Assembly (NCBI RefSeq): GCF_004359215.1
Contig: NC_090622.1
Span: 176,006-208,504, forward strand
Reading direction: 5' to 3'
Origin: Bremia lactucae
Taxonomy: Eukaryota; Oomycota; Peronosporomycetes; Peronosporales; Peronosporaceae
Length of the DNA: 32,499 nucleotides
Shown here one piece after another: positions 1 through 8,577 of this stretch. Below the pieces are notes generated by a model. It was given only the letters and a program-made list of their open reading frames with translations. It did not search any database and was not told the DNA's origin. Position 1 is the first letter of the stretch. Each line of letters starts with the position of its first letter. The position numbers and the translations under genes are program-made.

Positions 1-420
1 ACCGTCATCCTCGTTGGAGGGATGTCGCGCTCAACATATTTGAGCCTACGACCCTCTAGTGACTGGCGACGAATAAAGTTATTCGACGCTCCGCAGTCCA
101 CTAGGGCTCTGAGTGACAAATCATTTGTCACTTTCAACTTCAAGGTGATGAGGGATACCTCATCACCAGGTGCAGAGACACATAATGATTGTGTGTCTGG
201 AGCAACTTTAGTCAAGAGATTTGCAAATTCTCTTGAGGTTGCTGGATCAGTAGGGCGTTGCGCCCCTACTGTCCCCGACCATTTTTTGGCGGTCCGCCTC
301 GCTGTTGCGATTTCGCAACAACGTCGGACCCGCGACCGTTGCCCTTTTTTCATTGGGTCCAAAATTACGTTCAGTACCTTTCGGTGCTGGGCGTGGGGCA
401 CTACACTCATGAGCGTAGTG
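1..420 (-). pseudogene. Family A aspartic protease region, partial (A1)
   Basis: The minus strand encodes the region between the gag zinc knuckle and the retroviral-type aspartic protease. Around 87-98 the active-site motif reads Asp-Cys-Gly-Ala followed by Ser-Asn-Asn-Phe-Ile-Arg-Arg, the equivalent of the D-S/T-G-A triad used by Ty3/Gypsy proteases to cut the Gag-Pol polyprotein. The same DCGA motif occurs in copy A2 (25679-25690). Upstream of it the frame is broken by several stops and shifts, and the rest of pol lies outside the window. The assignment to protease rests on the motif, its position after the zinc knuckle and its similarity to the other copies. Confidence 0.75.
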
Positions 421-429
421 TCCTAATTT

Positions 430-963
430 TTAGCAGCGATGGCATTTCTGCGATCGCTTATTGTTCGGAAAGCGAGGTCTCTCGCTTTCGACGTAAGAAA
501 GGTCCACAGGTTCTTGACCTCGTAACTCGTGTCGTCTTGGTGGACGATATGATGACGAACTAGCTTTAGCCTGTCTCATACTAAAGTCCCCCTGTTTCGC
601 AACAGATATTGCTTCTTCAAGCGTATCCAGTTCCAAGCGGAACAGATGGGTCTTTACGGGACCATCCGAATGATCTTGCATGAACTTCTTAATCAACGTG
701 TGTTCATGAACTTGGTTATTTGTAATACAACTCGCTAAGAGTCGTATGTGCTGGGCATATGCGTGAACATCACGCTTGCCTTGCTTGAGTTTCAGAAGCT
801 CTGAACGAGCTCTGAACTCAGCCCTTGGTGGTTCAAACGTCTGTTTGAGCCGGGATTTAAAAGCCTCTAGCGACCCATAGACGTATGGTTCGCGCAACTT
901 AAGGCCCAATGCCCAAGCTTTGGCACGACCTGCCAGATTTGATTGAGCGAATGCGACTTGCAT
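430..963 (-). pseudogene. Family A gag (capsid-like) open frame, A1
   Basis: A 178-codon open frame on the minus strand. It matches a Ty3/Gypsy Gag capsid core: residues near the start read QVAFAQSNLAGRAKAWALG, followed by the usual retrotransposon-gag pattern of aromatic and Leu positions (GSLEAFKSRLKQTFEPP) and a basic, Ser-rich C-terminal part. It ends at TAA (430-432) exactly inside a CCHC zinc knuckle: the sequence reads C-x2-C, stop, then K-L-G-H-x4-C just downstream, so the stop lies between the second Cys and the His. The ATG at 963 is internal to the original gag, whose N-terminal leader (964-1200) is out of frame and carries a deletion. A close homologue in A3 is at 7070-7735. Product: RNA-binding structural protein of virus-like particles. 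Confidence 0.85.
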
Positions 964-1232
964 TTGCTCGTCGATAATGTGACGTGCCCTTATGACATCA
1001 TCTAACTCGACAATTCATGTTGTATGAACTTGGCGATGGTTGAATGGAGGGCATCTCTGTCCAAATTGGACAGCATTGCCAAAATTGCATCGTTCCCTAC
1101 GGTCGAACTCATTCATTCATCCGCACTCCTTTCTATATCACTTTGAAAGGAGTAGCTTTCAGGGAAAACGTGGTGCGTATTCCCACTATCATCTAACTTG
1201 CCATGTTAATGTTGGAAATGTGGTCCTTGGAC

Positions 1233-1251
1233 GGACTACAAAGTGCTACCA
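1233..1251 (-). other. Primer binding site of A1
   Basis: Read on the minus strand, two bases after the LTR end comes TGGTAGCACTTTGTAGTCC, which begins with the TGG complementary to a tRNA 3' CCA. The same site follows the A3 LTR (6733-6751), and a variant follows both family B LTRs. Confidence 0.75.
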
Positions 1252-1253
1252 GG

Positions 1254-1734
1254 TGTAACGGGGCACTACGACTTGTACTGTTTCAGTACAAGTCCACTTC
1301 GCACTGTTTCAGTACAAGTCCACTTCGCACTGCTTCAGTTGCGAGTGGTGCCTTACGTTATTTCACGTACACTAGAACGTGCAGAGGAAGACTCTCTTAA
1401 GGTAACTAGCTTAAGAGTGTCAAATGAAAACTGTATCAAATATAATTAAGTGTCTGTTGTTCTATCTTTGTAAATGCTAACTTTATTATAATCTAATACT
1501 AAAACATGTAAATGAATTCTTATCTCTATCTTATCTGTAGCTCTCTCTTTGATTACTCCTACAGCTGATTAGTCTGCGGAATAAATAGGTATAATGGTCT
1601 ATACCTATTTATGTATAAGAATTCTGAATATTACTATATAAAGTAAAATCCTGCAAATATTATCTACTTTTTAGATAATATATTAATTAACAACCATTAA
1701 ATGTTAATTTCATATAACGATACACCCCGTTACA
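1254..1734 (-). repeat. 5' LTR of family A copy A1 (481 bp)
   Basis: The left end is TGTAACGGGG and the right end is its exact complement CCCCGTTACA, giving 10-bp terminal inverted repeats with TG...CA ends. The orientation is minus because the primer binding site and gag follow on the left. It is similar over its length to the LTRs at 6291-6730 and 15744-16187. Near its 3' end it has an exact 26-bp tandem duplication (1281-1306 and 1307-1332) not seen in the A3 LTR. No polypurine tract lies to its right, so this is a genuine 5' LTR bordered by foreign sequence. Confidence 0.88.
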
Positions 1735-1736
1735 TG

Positions 1737-1982
1737 AACAACCGAAGTAGTTGGGTGCGAGAAGCCAAGAAGCCAGTCGTAACTATTCACGAGTTGCGCG
1801 ACTCTGTGGACCGCTACAAGTCAGTTTACCTGACATTATGTACAACGATTTGACGATCATCAGCTGAAATTAGGGAACCAACAAAGGCTCTCATAGAAGA
1901 CTGGATAACAAAGCAAGAGTCATTTATTACAAAAGAGGTAGATTTTTTTCTCTTTTTTTCACGGCATGGCTATCAAAATTAA
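1737..1982 (+). pseudogene. Unrecognised protein-like fragment between two LTRs
   Basis: Between the A1 LTR and the B1 LTR one plus frame stays open for 82 codons apart from a single TGA after about 38 codons. Its composition looks protein-like (segments such as WVREAKKPVVTIHELRD and TKALIEDWITKQE), unlike the AT-rich LTRs on either side. It lacks an obvious start and is cut off by both LTRs. I do not recognise it. It could be a fragment of a host gene or of another transposon into which both elements inserted. Confidence that it was ever coding is modest. Confidence 0.35.
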
Positions 1983-1989
1983 CGATTAT

Positions 1990-2473
1990 TGTAATGGGGA
2001 CACATCGGTTGGATAACCCGTTCTTGTGGCACTTTTCCTTTATGGGTAAAATACCCTTCTATCTAATTTATAATTAGTTAGCTACTTAAATCCCATACAT
2101 TATGGGTAACAAATGTGGTCGCCGCCAGATATAAATCTGGCGGCCAAAATCTATTAAAAATAAGCTAGAGTAAGGTTTTAAGATTTAAATAATTTAAAAA
2201 ATTTAGTTCCCCTTTTCATCTTAAAGCGTTAAGTGCCTTCCTAAGGCTTGCGGATTGATATGTAAGAGATAGAAGCCTTTCTAAGGTATATCCTCTTGTG
2301 CACTAGTTGCGACTTGGTTTTACAAACCCCTTAATCCCTTGAACCAGGATTCCTTAAGCTTTAATAGCTTGCACGACTCCCTGAGTTGTTAGCCCATTCG
2401 TTCAATAAAACTAAGTGACTCTTTGAGTCTGAAAGTCTTCCTCTGACTTTAGGAGCGAGGTAGCTCCGCTACA
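1990..2473 (+). repeat. 5' LTR of family B copy B1 (484 bp)
   Basis: Begins TGTAATGGGG and ends CTCCGCTACA, directly followed by a primer binding site and gag. It matches the minus-strand LTR at 19392-19874 (483 bp) and a truncated copy at 31241-31622. It contains a TATA motif inside a perfect inverted repeat at 2121-2144. Confidence 0.88.
2121..2144 (+). promoter_or_regulatory. TATA motif within a perfect 10-bp inverted repeat in LTR B1
   Basis: GCCGCCAGAT (2121-2130), a four-base loop ATAA, and the exact complement ATCTGGCGGC (2135-2144). The loop and stem edge spell TATAAAT. The same block with small changes lies in the LTRs at 31373-31397 and, inverted, in 19392-19874. It is a candidate core promoter of the element; function is inferred. 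Confidence 0.5.
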
Positions 2474-2475
2474 CC

Positions 2476-2492
2476 TGGTAGCACTCGTAGTC
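2476..2492 (+). other. Primer binding site of B1
   Basis: Two bases after the LTR end comes TGGTAGCACTCGTAGTC. The implied tRNA 3' end is ...GTGCTACCA, that is U72-A73-CCA, which would pair with a 5' A1. An A1:U72 pair is a hallmark of initiator methionine tRNA, so a tRNA-iMet primer is a reasonable inference. Confidence 0.65.
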
Positions 2493-2533
2493 AACCTACG
2501 CCTGCGTCCTTACAAGACTAAATCATCACGAAA

Positions 2534-3439
2534 ATGGAAGAGGTTCCAGAACTGTCAGAAGCCCAACGCGCCGCTTATGACAAGCTCAAAACCTTATTTG
2601 GGCTTGAACACGTGGAGTTTTTATTTCCCTGGGATCAGAGGCCCTGCATGCAAGGCTTCAAGCGATCATGCAATACGAAGCCTCCCTGATAGGTCAGGCA
2701 CAGGACCACGTAGCGGCATCTATGCCAACCAGGTACATCTCTGTACTTAAATTAGAGCCGTGGGCTCGCCCTCTAACTGTAAATGTGAAGACATTTTAGG
2801 GAAAAGAGAGAGAAAATCACCCTTTTTGGATTAAGCAGATGGAAATGTCCATTGATTCCGTCTTGTTCTTAACCGAACGGCAAAAGGTGCTATGGCCACT
2901 TCCAAACTTGGAGGTAGAGCCATGGAGTGGGCACTATCGTGCAGCACGTCAATAAACGACGTTTTCCCTCATGGGATTCGCTGAAACAGCAAATAACGAG
3001 CATGTTTGCACCGCCTGATCAGGCTTTTCGCATGCGAGCACGGCTCCTTGCGACTCGAAAGGGTAAAAGAACCTTAGGGGCTTTGTCCAGGAGTTAAGAC
3101 CTCTCATGCATCTATGCATCAAGACCCGGTGCAAGAAGCAATTGTAGCAAGGATCTTTTTGGGGATCTCAATGAGGGCGTTGCCCAAACAGAATTATTCC
3201 GATCTCATCTTGCTACTTTCGAAGAGGAAGTTGCCATAGTGCTACGCGCTGAGTTCGACTTTAGGTCTGCTCGCGTTAGCACGCCTGTTTCCCGTTCAAG
3301 CTCTTCGAGCACATGGGTACCGTCTAATAGACCGGAACCCATGGATCTAAGCCTTGTTGAGGAAGGAGAAGAGGCTTTTCGAGCTGTAAAACAGCATAAG
3401 ACTGTTATATGTCCGGAAGCACGAAATATTTACGTCTAG
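2534..3439 (+). pseudogene. Family B gag, degenerate (B1)
   Basis: The ATG at 2534 opens MEEVPELSEAQRAAYDKL, nearly the same as the start of the minus-strand copy B2 (from 19332), which fixes this start. The first frame stops after 51 codons (TGA 2687-2689). Gag similarity then resumes in pieces in other frames: around 3000-3060 a segment reading APPDQAFRMRARLLATRKG, and 3239-3439 a 66-codon frame with the Ser-rich and PMDLSLVEEGEEAF segment that precedes the zinc knuckle in B2. The knuckle itself is lost here by mutation. Role by family: structural Gag protein of virus-like particles. Clearly non-functional. Confidence 0.75.
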
Positions 3440-3659
3440 CCTGCCCCCTACGAGCTTCGCGTAAAGCTCGTAAGAGCTCCAACTCCGACCTATACCAGAG
3501 ATCTGGTACGGTGCGGGAAAACGTCGATACCCAGTAGGTGCATGGCGCCGTACTGAGGAAGACCTAGGCTCGGTTGAACCTCTGGGAGGTGAGAATCAAC
3601 AGAATCTAGCCCCAATTAGCTCGGTGCTTAATGACACGGGGCGAGAGTACAAGTCTGGC

Positions 3660-4010
3660 TTGCTAGTCGCTCAAGCGACTGTAAAGGGCTTTGATAAGCC
3701 GTGGTCAGTTCTAATTGACTCAGGAGCGTTTTGGAATTATACTTGACGCCTTTCCCTTGAAGGAAGTCATTAATTCGTTGAGGCGCTTAAAGTGCATGAA
3801 GATGATACAATCTGTTCGCTTAGCAACTGGGACTCGTGTCACTGTTCCCAAACTTCCATTGAACTTAGGTATAAAGTTTCTGGATTTTGACAGTATGGAA
3901 CGCTGTCTCGATCTTGATTTGGATTCGAGATAAGATCTCATCCATGGTATGGCCTGGCTAGAGCACCATGACCCATGGATCGGTTGAAGGTCTAAGACCT
4001 TAGGCGCCAC
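3660..4010 (+). pseudogene. Family B aspartic protease, degenerate (B1)
   Basis: At 3717-3728 the plus strand encodes Asp-Ser-Gly-Ala in the context SVLIDSGAFWN, the catalytic motif of a retropepsin-like protease. A one-base shift follows, and the next 60 codons (to about 3930) continue the fold with VRLATGTRVTVPKLPLNLG and FDSMERCLDLDLDS. TAA at 3931-3933 then falls where a Tyr is expected, and the frame continues as DLIHGMAWLEHHDPWI, the usual end of these proteases (D-x-I-x-G-M-x-W-L). The B2 copy has lost the catalytic Asp. Confidence 0.75.
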
Positions 4011-4059
4011 GCGCCACGTTCCTAGCAAAGTTTTGGAGAGTCATGAACCCACCTTTGCT

Positions 4060-5069
4060 AGGCAACAAAAGCAATATTGGCGCGGATCATTGAATGAGTC
4101 TGTCAGTGTCTTCGACATTGGCATGTCTGAGTTAATAAACTCTAATGTTAAAAAACATTAATTCTGATCCCGACTCAGTAGAAATAAGTGGAATGGCACG
4201 TACTCCGTCGAGTGACACTCGTTACAACAACGATTCACTAAATGCTGAAAGCGTTGTTGGCCTAAGGCCGAATCATCAAGGGTGCAATATCCCTGAGATA
4301 CGTGAAGTGGCACGACTAAGTCCACCGAGTATGGTCGGCCGAGGTGGCATCATACTGAGTGTCAGTAGTGACACTGTTGGCGGTTTGCCAGGACCTCATG
4401 GGTGCAATATCCCTGAGATACGTGGAGTGGCACGTCTAAGCCCACCGAGTGTGGTCGGCCGAGATGGCACCATACTGAGAGTCAATAGTGACTATTGGCG
4501 GTTCGCCAGGGCATTTTGGGTCAAACCCTCCTAATGCACGTGAAGCGACACGTAAACGTTCGCTGGAGAAGGAAGTTAAGTTACCTAACTCCTTGTCGGA
4601 TGACAAATTAGACACCATGTCTTGTATAGAATCATTACAGGCTGATAAACCAGGGGACGTGAATGTCCCGGCCTCTAAGAGGCGTATTGTTTCCACCTCT
4701 AGACAGTGTGGACACGAAGCGTGTATACCCTTACAAAGTGCTACGAGTGAGCAAGTACATAGGCTTTTAAATGGCGTAACCGGTAACATTGAGGGGGAAG
4801 TTAGCCTTGTGGCAAGCCCCTCGTTACATGCTCTTTTAGAGCTAGACGATATGTCTATTGATGAGTGCGGTCGAGCCTTAAAAGCTGGTGACTTATCTGA
4901 AATGGTAATCATTCGACCTATGGTTGAGTTAAACTCATCGTCACTTCTAGACGAAGCTGTCCTGGATGACACAAAAGCTGCACTTAGTGCGCGGAATGGG
5001 TCATCGATCCTTAAAGATCCTATAGATTCATTTTATTCCTTGATTAAGGAATTCCAAGATGTGGTGTAA
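4060..5069 (+). pseudogene. Family B protease-RT linker region (B1)
   Basis: Two overlapping open frames (4145-4534 and 4488-5069) make up the spacer between protease and reverse transcriptase. It is rich in Ser, Asp and Leu and ends with SFYSLIKEFQDVV, the segment that in Ty3/Gypsy pol directly precedes the reverse transcriptase N-terminus. The part 4085-4500 is homologous to the minus-strand frame at 17345-17577 in B2. It holds a 120-bp tandem duplication (first copy from 4281, second from 4401), adding 40 residues around NIPEIR...ARLSPPS. A frame shift separates the two open frames. No catalytic role is known for this linker. Confidence 0.65.
4281..4520 (+). repeat. 120-bp in-frame tandem duplication in the family B linker
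   Basis: GGTGCAATATCCCTGAGATA occurs at 4281 and again exactly 120 bases later at 4401. The following 100 bases match with scattered substitutions, so the duplication is old. B2 shows only one unit (17345-17410). Confidence 0.75.
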
Positions 5070-5866
5070 AATAATCCACCATCTGTTTTACCTCCGGATA
5101 GAAATGTTCGTCATTAAAATGACTTGGTTCCGGGAACCAAACACTGTGTCACACGACAATGGCAGCCTTCACCGAAGGTGCAGTGTGACAGCATTGACGA
5201 TTTCTTCCGTGCTAAGCACGAGGCGGGAATGGTACGAGAGATCAAATCTCCTCATTTGACACCGACATTTGTGTTAAAAAGCCAAATGGTGAATGGTGCA
5301 TTGTACATGCTTAGTGCTCGAGCGCATGCGCACAAACAAATTGTATGCCAATGCATCTAAATGCATTTTTGGCGCAGACGAAATTCCTTTTTTAGGATGC
5401 TTCATTGGAAAGCGAGGCCTTAGAGCGGATCCCGCTAAGGTAAAAGCCATAGTAGATTGGCCGGTTCCTAGAAACCAAAAAGATTTGAGTAAGTGGTTGG
5501 TTCTCGCCAATTATTTAAACAAATATAGCGAAAATTACGCTGATATGGCTAGGCCATTATCTAATCTCCTTAAAAGGATACAGAATGGTGCTGGACTTGC
5601 ACCGAACATAATGCTTTTCGAGCAGTTAAGGATAGTCTTATCCATGCCCCGATTCTGGCACTGCCAAATCCAAATTGGCCTTTCAGTGTCGTCTGTGACG
5701 CATCAGATTTCGCCATTGGCAGTGCTCTGTTACAAACAGATGTTGATGGGCATGAACGTGTTATTGCTTCAAGTCTAGACAGCTTGAAGCTGCGGAAAAG
5801 AACTACCCAGTTCATGACAAAGAGTTACTTGCTATGAAGTATGCTCTCGTCAATTTCAGAGTTCAA
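5070..5866 (+). pseudogene. Family B reverse transcriptase/RNase H remnant with palm deletion (B1)
   Basis: After TAA at 5067-5069 the RT N-terminus continues in shifting frames (PGTKHCVTRQW at about 5125-5160, FFRAKHEAGMVREIKSPH at about 5200-5260, and NGxxCIVHA near 5290-5310). The sequence then jumps directly to the RT thumb and connection region (5310-5600: KLYANASKCIFGADEIPFLG, AIVDWPVPRNQKDLSKWL). The palm with the Tyr-x-Asp-Asp catalytic motif is absent, so about 300-400 bases have been deleted near 5305-5320. RNase H start follows in a new frame (CDASDFAIGSAL, about 5690-5740) and ends at about 5866, where similarity to an inverted family A fragment begins. Not functional. Confidence 0.78.
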
Positions 5867-6000
5867 CGAGCGCGGTAAGCGTCACTAGTTGGAACAGACG
5901 GTGCAGGCTCACCGTATCGAACGGTTGAAAGCCGTTCGAAAAGTGCATTCTCAATGTTGAAGTACGAACGGAAGTGTCACGCTCTTCGTACTCGAAATAA
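5866..6000 (-). repeat. Inverted fragment of family A integrase-chromodomain spacer
   Basis: This stretch is the reverse complement of about 15105-15222 in A3, with moderate divergence, for example the shared CGAGCGCGGTAAGCGTCACT and the block around GTATCGAACGGTTG. It sits between the truncated B1 element and the 3' tail of a plus-strand family A element, in the opposite orientation to that tail. It marks a rearrangement breakpoint. Confidence 0.75.
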
Positions 6001-6001
6001 A

Positions 6002-6205
6002 GTTTCTTATTTTGAACTACAGATCTACTGCAGTCGCAAACATGTCACTATCAGCAGAGGTAAGCCGTTTCTTATTTTTGACTCTAGAACTACTTGAGTC
6101 GCGAACAAGTCACTACCATCCTCAATACCGCTTACTGATTAACAACTCAGAGTGAATGTTTCTTATTTTTGACTCTAGAACTACTGCAGTCGCAAACAAG
6201 TAACA
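6002..6205 (+). repeat. Three spaced copies of a 47-bp motif
   Basis: Copies start at 6002, 6067 and 6158. Each begins GTTTCTTATTTT, continues with a G-A-rich part and CTACTGCAGTCGC, and ends near AACA(T/A)GT. They lie in the family A region between pol and the polypurine tract. The A2 copy has a different minisatellite in the corresponding place (20233-20365). Confidence 0.75.
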
Positions 6206-6278
6206 ATCTTTCTTAAGGCAGTTATTCATTTGTCTTATAGTGACAACTCCATCCAATGACTGTCAGGGTAACTGTCAT

Positions 6279-6290
6279 TTAAGGGAGAAG
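6279..6290 (+). other. Polypurine tract of a family A element
   Basis: AAGGGAGAAG ends directly at the LTR start (TGATGAAATGGGG at 6291). The inverse counterpart at 16188-16200 abuts another family A LTR. This marks 5866-6290 as the 3' tail of a family A element lying to the left of the LTR. Confidence 0.7.
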
Positions 6291-6730
6291 TGATGAAATG
6301 GGGTATCGATACATGAACTTAACAATAAAAGGTTGTTGATTAGTATATTATCTAAATGGCAGATAATATTTGGAGAATATTACTTTACGTGGTAATATTC
6401 TAAAAGCTTACCCATTGGTAGATATAGATCGCTATATCTGCTTTCTCCGCGGTCCAGTCAGCGCTGGGTGCGCGCAAAGAGAAAGACAGATAAGACTTTA
6501 TTACGTGTTTTGTATTAGTTTATAATTAAGTTAGTATGAAGTAGATAGAACAGAAGAGCCTAATTATATTAATACAGTTCTGAATTAACCCTCTTTATGG
6601 CAAGTATTTAAAGAGAGTCTTCCTCTGCACGTACTAGTACACGTTGAAGTGACGTGAGGCACCATTCACGCTGAGGCAGTGCGAAGTGGACTTGTGTTGA
6701 AGCAGTACAAGTCAGTAGTGCCCCGTTACA
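6291..6730 (+). repeat. Family A LTR shared by two partial elements (440 bp)
   Basis: Starts TGATGAAATGGGG and ends CCCCGTTACA. On its right is a primer binding site and gag, as for a 5' LTR; on its left is a polypurine tract and the 3' leader region, as for a 3' LTR. Homologous to 1254-1734 (inverted) and 15744-16187 (inverted). Confidence 0.85.
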
Positions 6731-6732
6731 CC

Positions 6733-6751
6733 TGGTAGCACTTTGTAGTCC
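6733..6751 (+). other. Primer binding site of A3
   Basis: TGGTAGCACTTTGTAGTCC starts two bases after the LTR end at 6730 and is identical to the A1 site on the other strand at 1233-1251. Confidence 0.75.
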
Positions 6752-6779
6752 GTCCAGGACCACAATTCCATCATCTAAC

Positions 6780-7735
6780 ATGTCCATGTTAGATGATAAT
6801 GGAAACACGCATCACGTTTCGCGTGATACCTACTTCTTTCTGAGTGACATAGGAAGGAGTGCGGTTGAACGAATGAGTTTGACCGTAGGGAACGATGTCA
6901 TCTTGGCAATGCTGTCCGGTTTGGACAGAGATGCCCTCCATTCAGCCATCGCCAAGTTCATACATCATGAACTTGACGAGATACAGGAGAAGGTAGCCTT
7001 GCTGAATCAGCAAAGCTCTGAACAGGCAGAACTGTTGAGGTTACAACAGGTACAGACCCTGTACCTGGGATGACGCACACGCGTCGTCCGGAAACCTTAA
7101 ATATTGACATCTCGAAGTATAGGGGAGTCGAAGAAGACTCCCTCTTAAGATGGTTTGTTGAGTTGGACGTTGTGATAAGGGCTCGTCACATCGTCGACGA
7201 GCAAATGCAAGTTGCATTTGCTCAGTCAAATTTGGCAGGTCGTGCCAAAACTTGGGCATTGGGCCTTAAGTTGCACGACCCATATGTCTTTGGGTCGCTA
7301 GAGGCTTTTAAAGCCCGGCTCAAACAGACGTTTGAACCACCTAGGGCTTAGTTCAGAGCTCGTTCAGAGCTTCTGGAACTCAAGCAAGGCAAGCATGATG
7401 TTCACGCTTATGCCCAGCACATACGACTCTTAGCAAGTTGTATCACGAACAACCAGCTCATGAACACACGTTGATTTCGGTAATCATGCAAGGTCGTACG
7501 GATGGTCCCGTAAAGACTTACCTGCTCCGCTTGGATCAGGATACGCTTGAGGAAGCAATATCCGTTGCAGAACAGGAGGACTTTAGCTTGAGACAGGCTC
7601 AAGCTAGTTCGTCATCATATCGTCCTCCAAGACGACACGAATTGGGAGGTCCAATCCCTATGGACCTCTCTTATGTCGACCTTGCCTTTCGAACAACAAG
7701 CGATTGCAGAAATGCACTAGCTGTCAAAAGTTAGG
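6780..7735 (+). pseudogene. Family A gag (A3)
   Basis: An opening frame of 97 codons (6780-7073, ATG) encodes a Gag leader with a likely coiled-coil end (HELDEIQEKVALLNQQSSEQ). Its TGA overlaps the ATG of the next frame as ATGA at 7070-7073. The second frame (7070-7351) carries the capsid core (QVAFAQSNLAGRAKTWALG and the GSLEAFKARLKQTFEPP segment) and ends in TAG where A1 has a Glu codon. A third frame (7438-7734) holds the rest (RLDQDTLEEAISVAEQEDF, the RPPRRHE basic stretch and PMDLSYVD). The zinc-knuckle region that follows is eroded: the first Cys pair is no longer readable in frame. The ATGA overlap is probably a simple indel rather than programmed frameshifting, since no slippery heptamer is evident. 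Confidence 0.8.
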
Positions 7736-7989
7736 TCACTACGCTCATGAGTGTAGTGCTCCACGCCCAACCGAGAGGTACTGAACGTAATTATGGACCG
7801 AATGCCTAAAAGGGCAACGGTCGCGGGTCCGACATTGTTGCGAAATCGCAACAGCGAGACGGACCGCCAAAAAACGGTCGGGGTCAGTAGGGGCGTAACG
7901 CCCTACTGATCCAGCAACCTCAAGAAAATTTGCAGATCTCTTGACGAAAGTTGCTCCAGACACACAACTTCGCACCTGGTGGTGAGGTA

Positions 7990-8310
7990 TCCCTTATCAC
8001 CTTGAATTTAAGGTGACACATGATTTGTTACTTAGAGCCCAAGTGGGCTGTGGGGCGTCAAAAAACTTAATTCGTCGCCAGTCGCTAGAGGGTTATATGC
8101 TCAAAGATGTGAGCGCGACATTCCTCCAACTAGGATAACGGTGCGTCTAGCGACAGGCGCATCGACAAAGTGATGAAACGCGTAGTGAAATTTAACAACA
8201 CGTATATATATAATAGTACGTTGATTATTACATCGTACTGGATTTGGATGACAAATTTGATGTCATCCTAGGTTTACCTTGGCTCAATATGAGCCAAGAA
8301 TCAGCTGGCA
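7990..8310 (+). pseudogene. Family A aspartic protease, degenerate (A3 copy 1)
   Basis: At 8046-8057 the motif reads Gly-Cys-Gly-Ala followed by SKNLIRRQSLEGYMLKD, so the catalytic Asp found in A1 and A2 (Asp-Cys-Gly-Ala) is changed to Gly. Upstream 7960-8035 keeps the PGGEVSLITL lead-in strand, in another frame. Downstream an end motif like DDKFDVILGLPWLNM can be read at about 8245-8290 (hydrophobic L-G-L-P-W-L). Several stops interrupt it. The second copy is at 11305-11625. Confidence 0.7.
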
Positions 8311-8577
8311 GCTTCGATGCGTAAAGATGCCTTAGCCCCCACGTACTTGAGTTGAAAGCTCCTCAAAATAGTAAAGGCTTAAGTGACTAGACTTCAGCAT
8401 CCCGAGGGATTAATTACTCGGCAGCCTGTGGAAAAGGGATTCCAGGAAGAAAACAAGACATTATTTTGTTTTGGCTGAATACGGATCAAGAGAAGGCGCT
8501 TAAACTCTAAATCTGTATGCGCCTTGAAGTTAATTTCGGAGATAACTTAATTACCAACTCTAGAACATAAACGCTTC

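Larger units (their letters stand above)
1..1734 (-). mobile_element. Family A Ty3/Gypsy retrotransposon copy A1, 5' part only
   Basis: Read on the minus strand, this stretch runs 5' LTR (1254-1734), primer binding site, gag, zinc knuckle and the start of the aspartic protease, then leaves the window at position 1. Order and protein content are those of a Ty3/Gypsy element. It is closely related to the plus-strand copy A3 (6291 onward) at nucleotide and protein level. A deletion of roughly 190 bases relative to A3 joins the gag leader to the gag core near 1011 (A3 positions about 6968-7165 are missing). The copy is not competent as it stands because of this deletion and an in-frame stop in the zinc knuckle, although the protease triad is intact. 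Confidence 0.9.
1990..5866 (+). mobile_element. Family B Ty3/Gypsy retrotransposon copy B1, 3' truncated
   Basis: The plus-strand order is LTR (1990-2473), primer binding site (2476-2492), gag (2534-3439), protease (about 3660-4010), protease-RT linker (about 4060-5069), remnants of reverse transcriptase and the start of RNase H (5070-5866). It then stops abruptly where an inverted family A fragment begins. Integrase, chromodomain, PPT and 3' LTR are missing. Stops, frameshifts and a deletion of the RT palm make it defective. A minus-strand sister copy, B2, lies at about 17345-19874. Confidence 0.88.

Noticed and set aside
4436..4972. 178-codon minus frame
   Set aside because: Antisense of the family B linker, whose plus frame has a homologue in B2.
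7070..7073. ATGA overlap as a programmed frameshift or coupled reinitiation signal in A3 gag
   Set aside because: There is no slippery heptamer or conserved structure, and A1 has a deletion there, so a single-base indel in a dead copy is simpler.
7745..7975. Minus frame rich in Ser/Val (also 11060-11290 and, on the plus strand, 22-426 and 25777-26004)
   Set aside because: These are the reverse-strand shadows of the zinc knuckle-protease spacer in all family A copies. They recur only because the sense sequence recurs.
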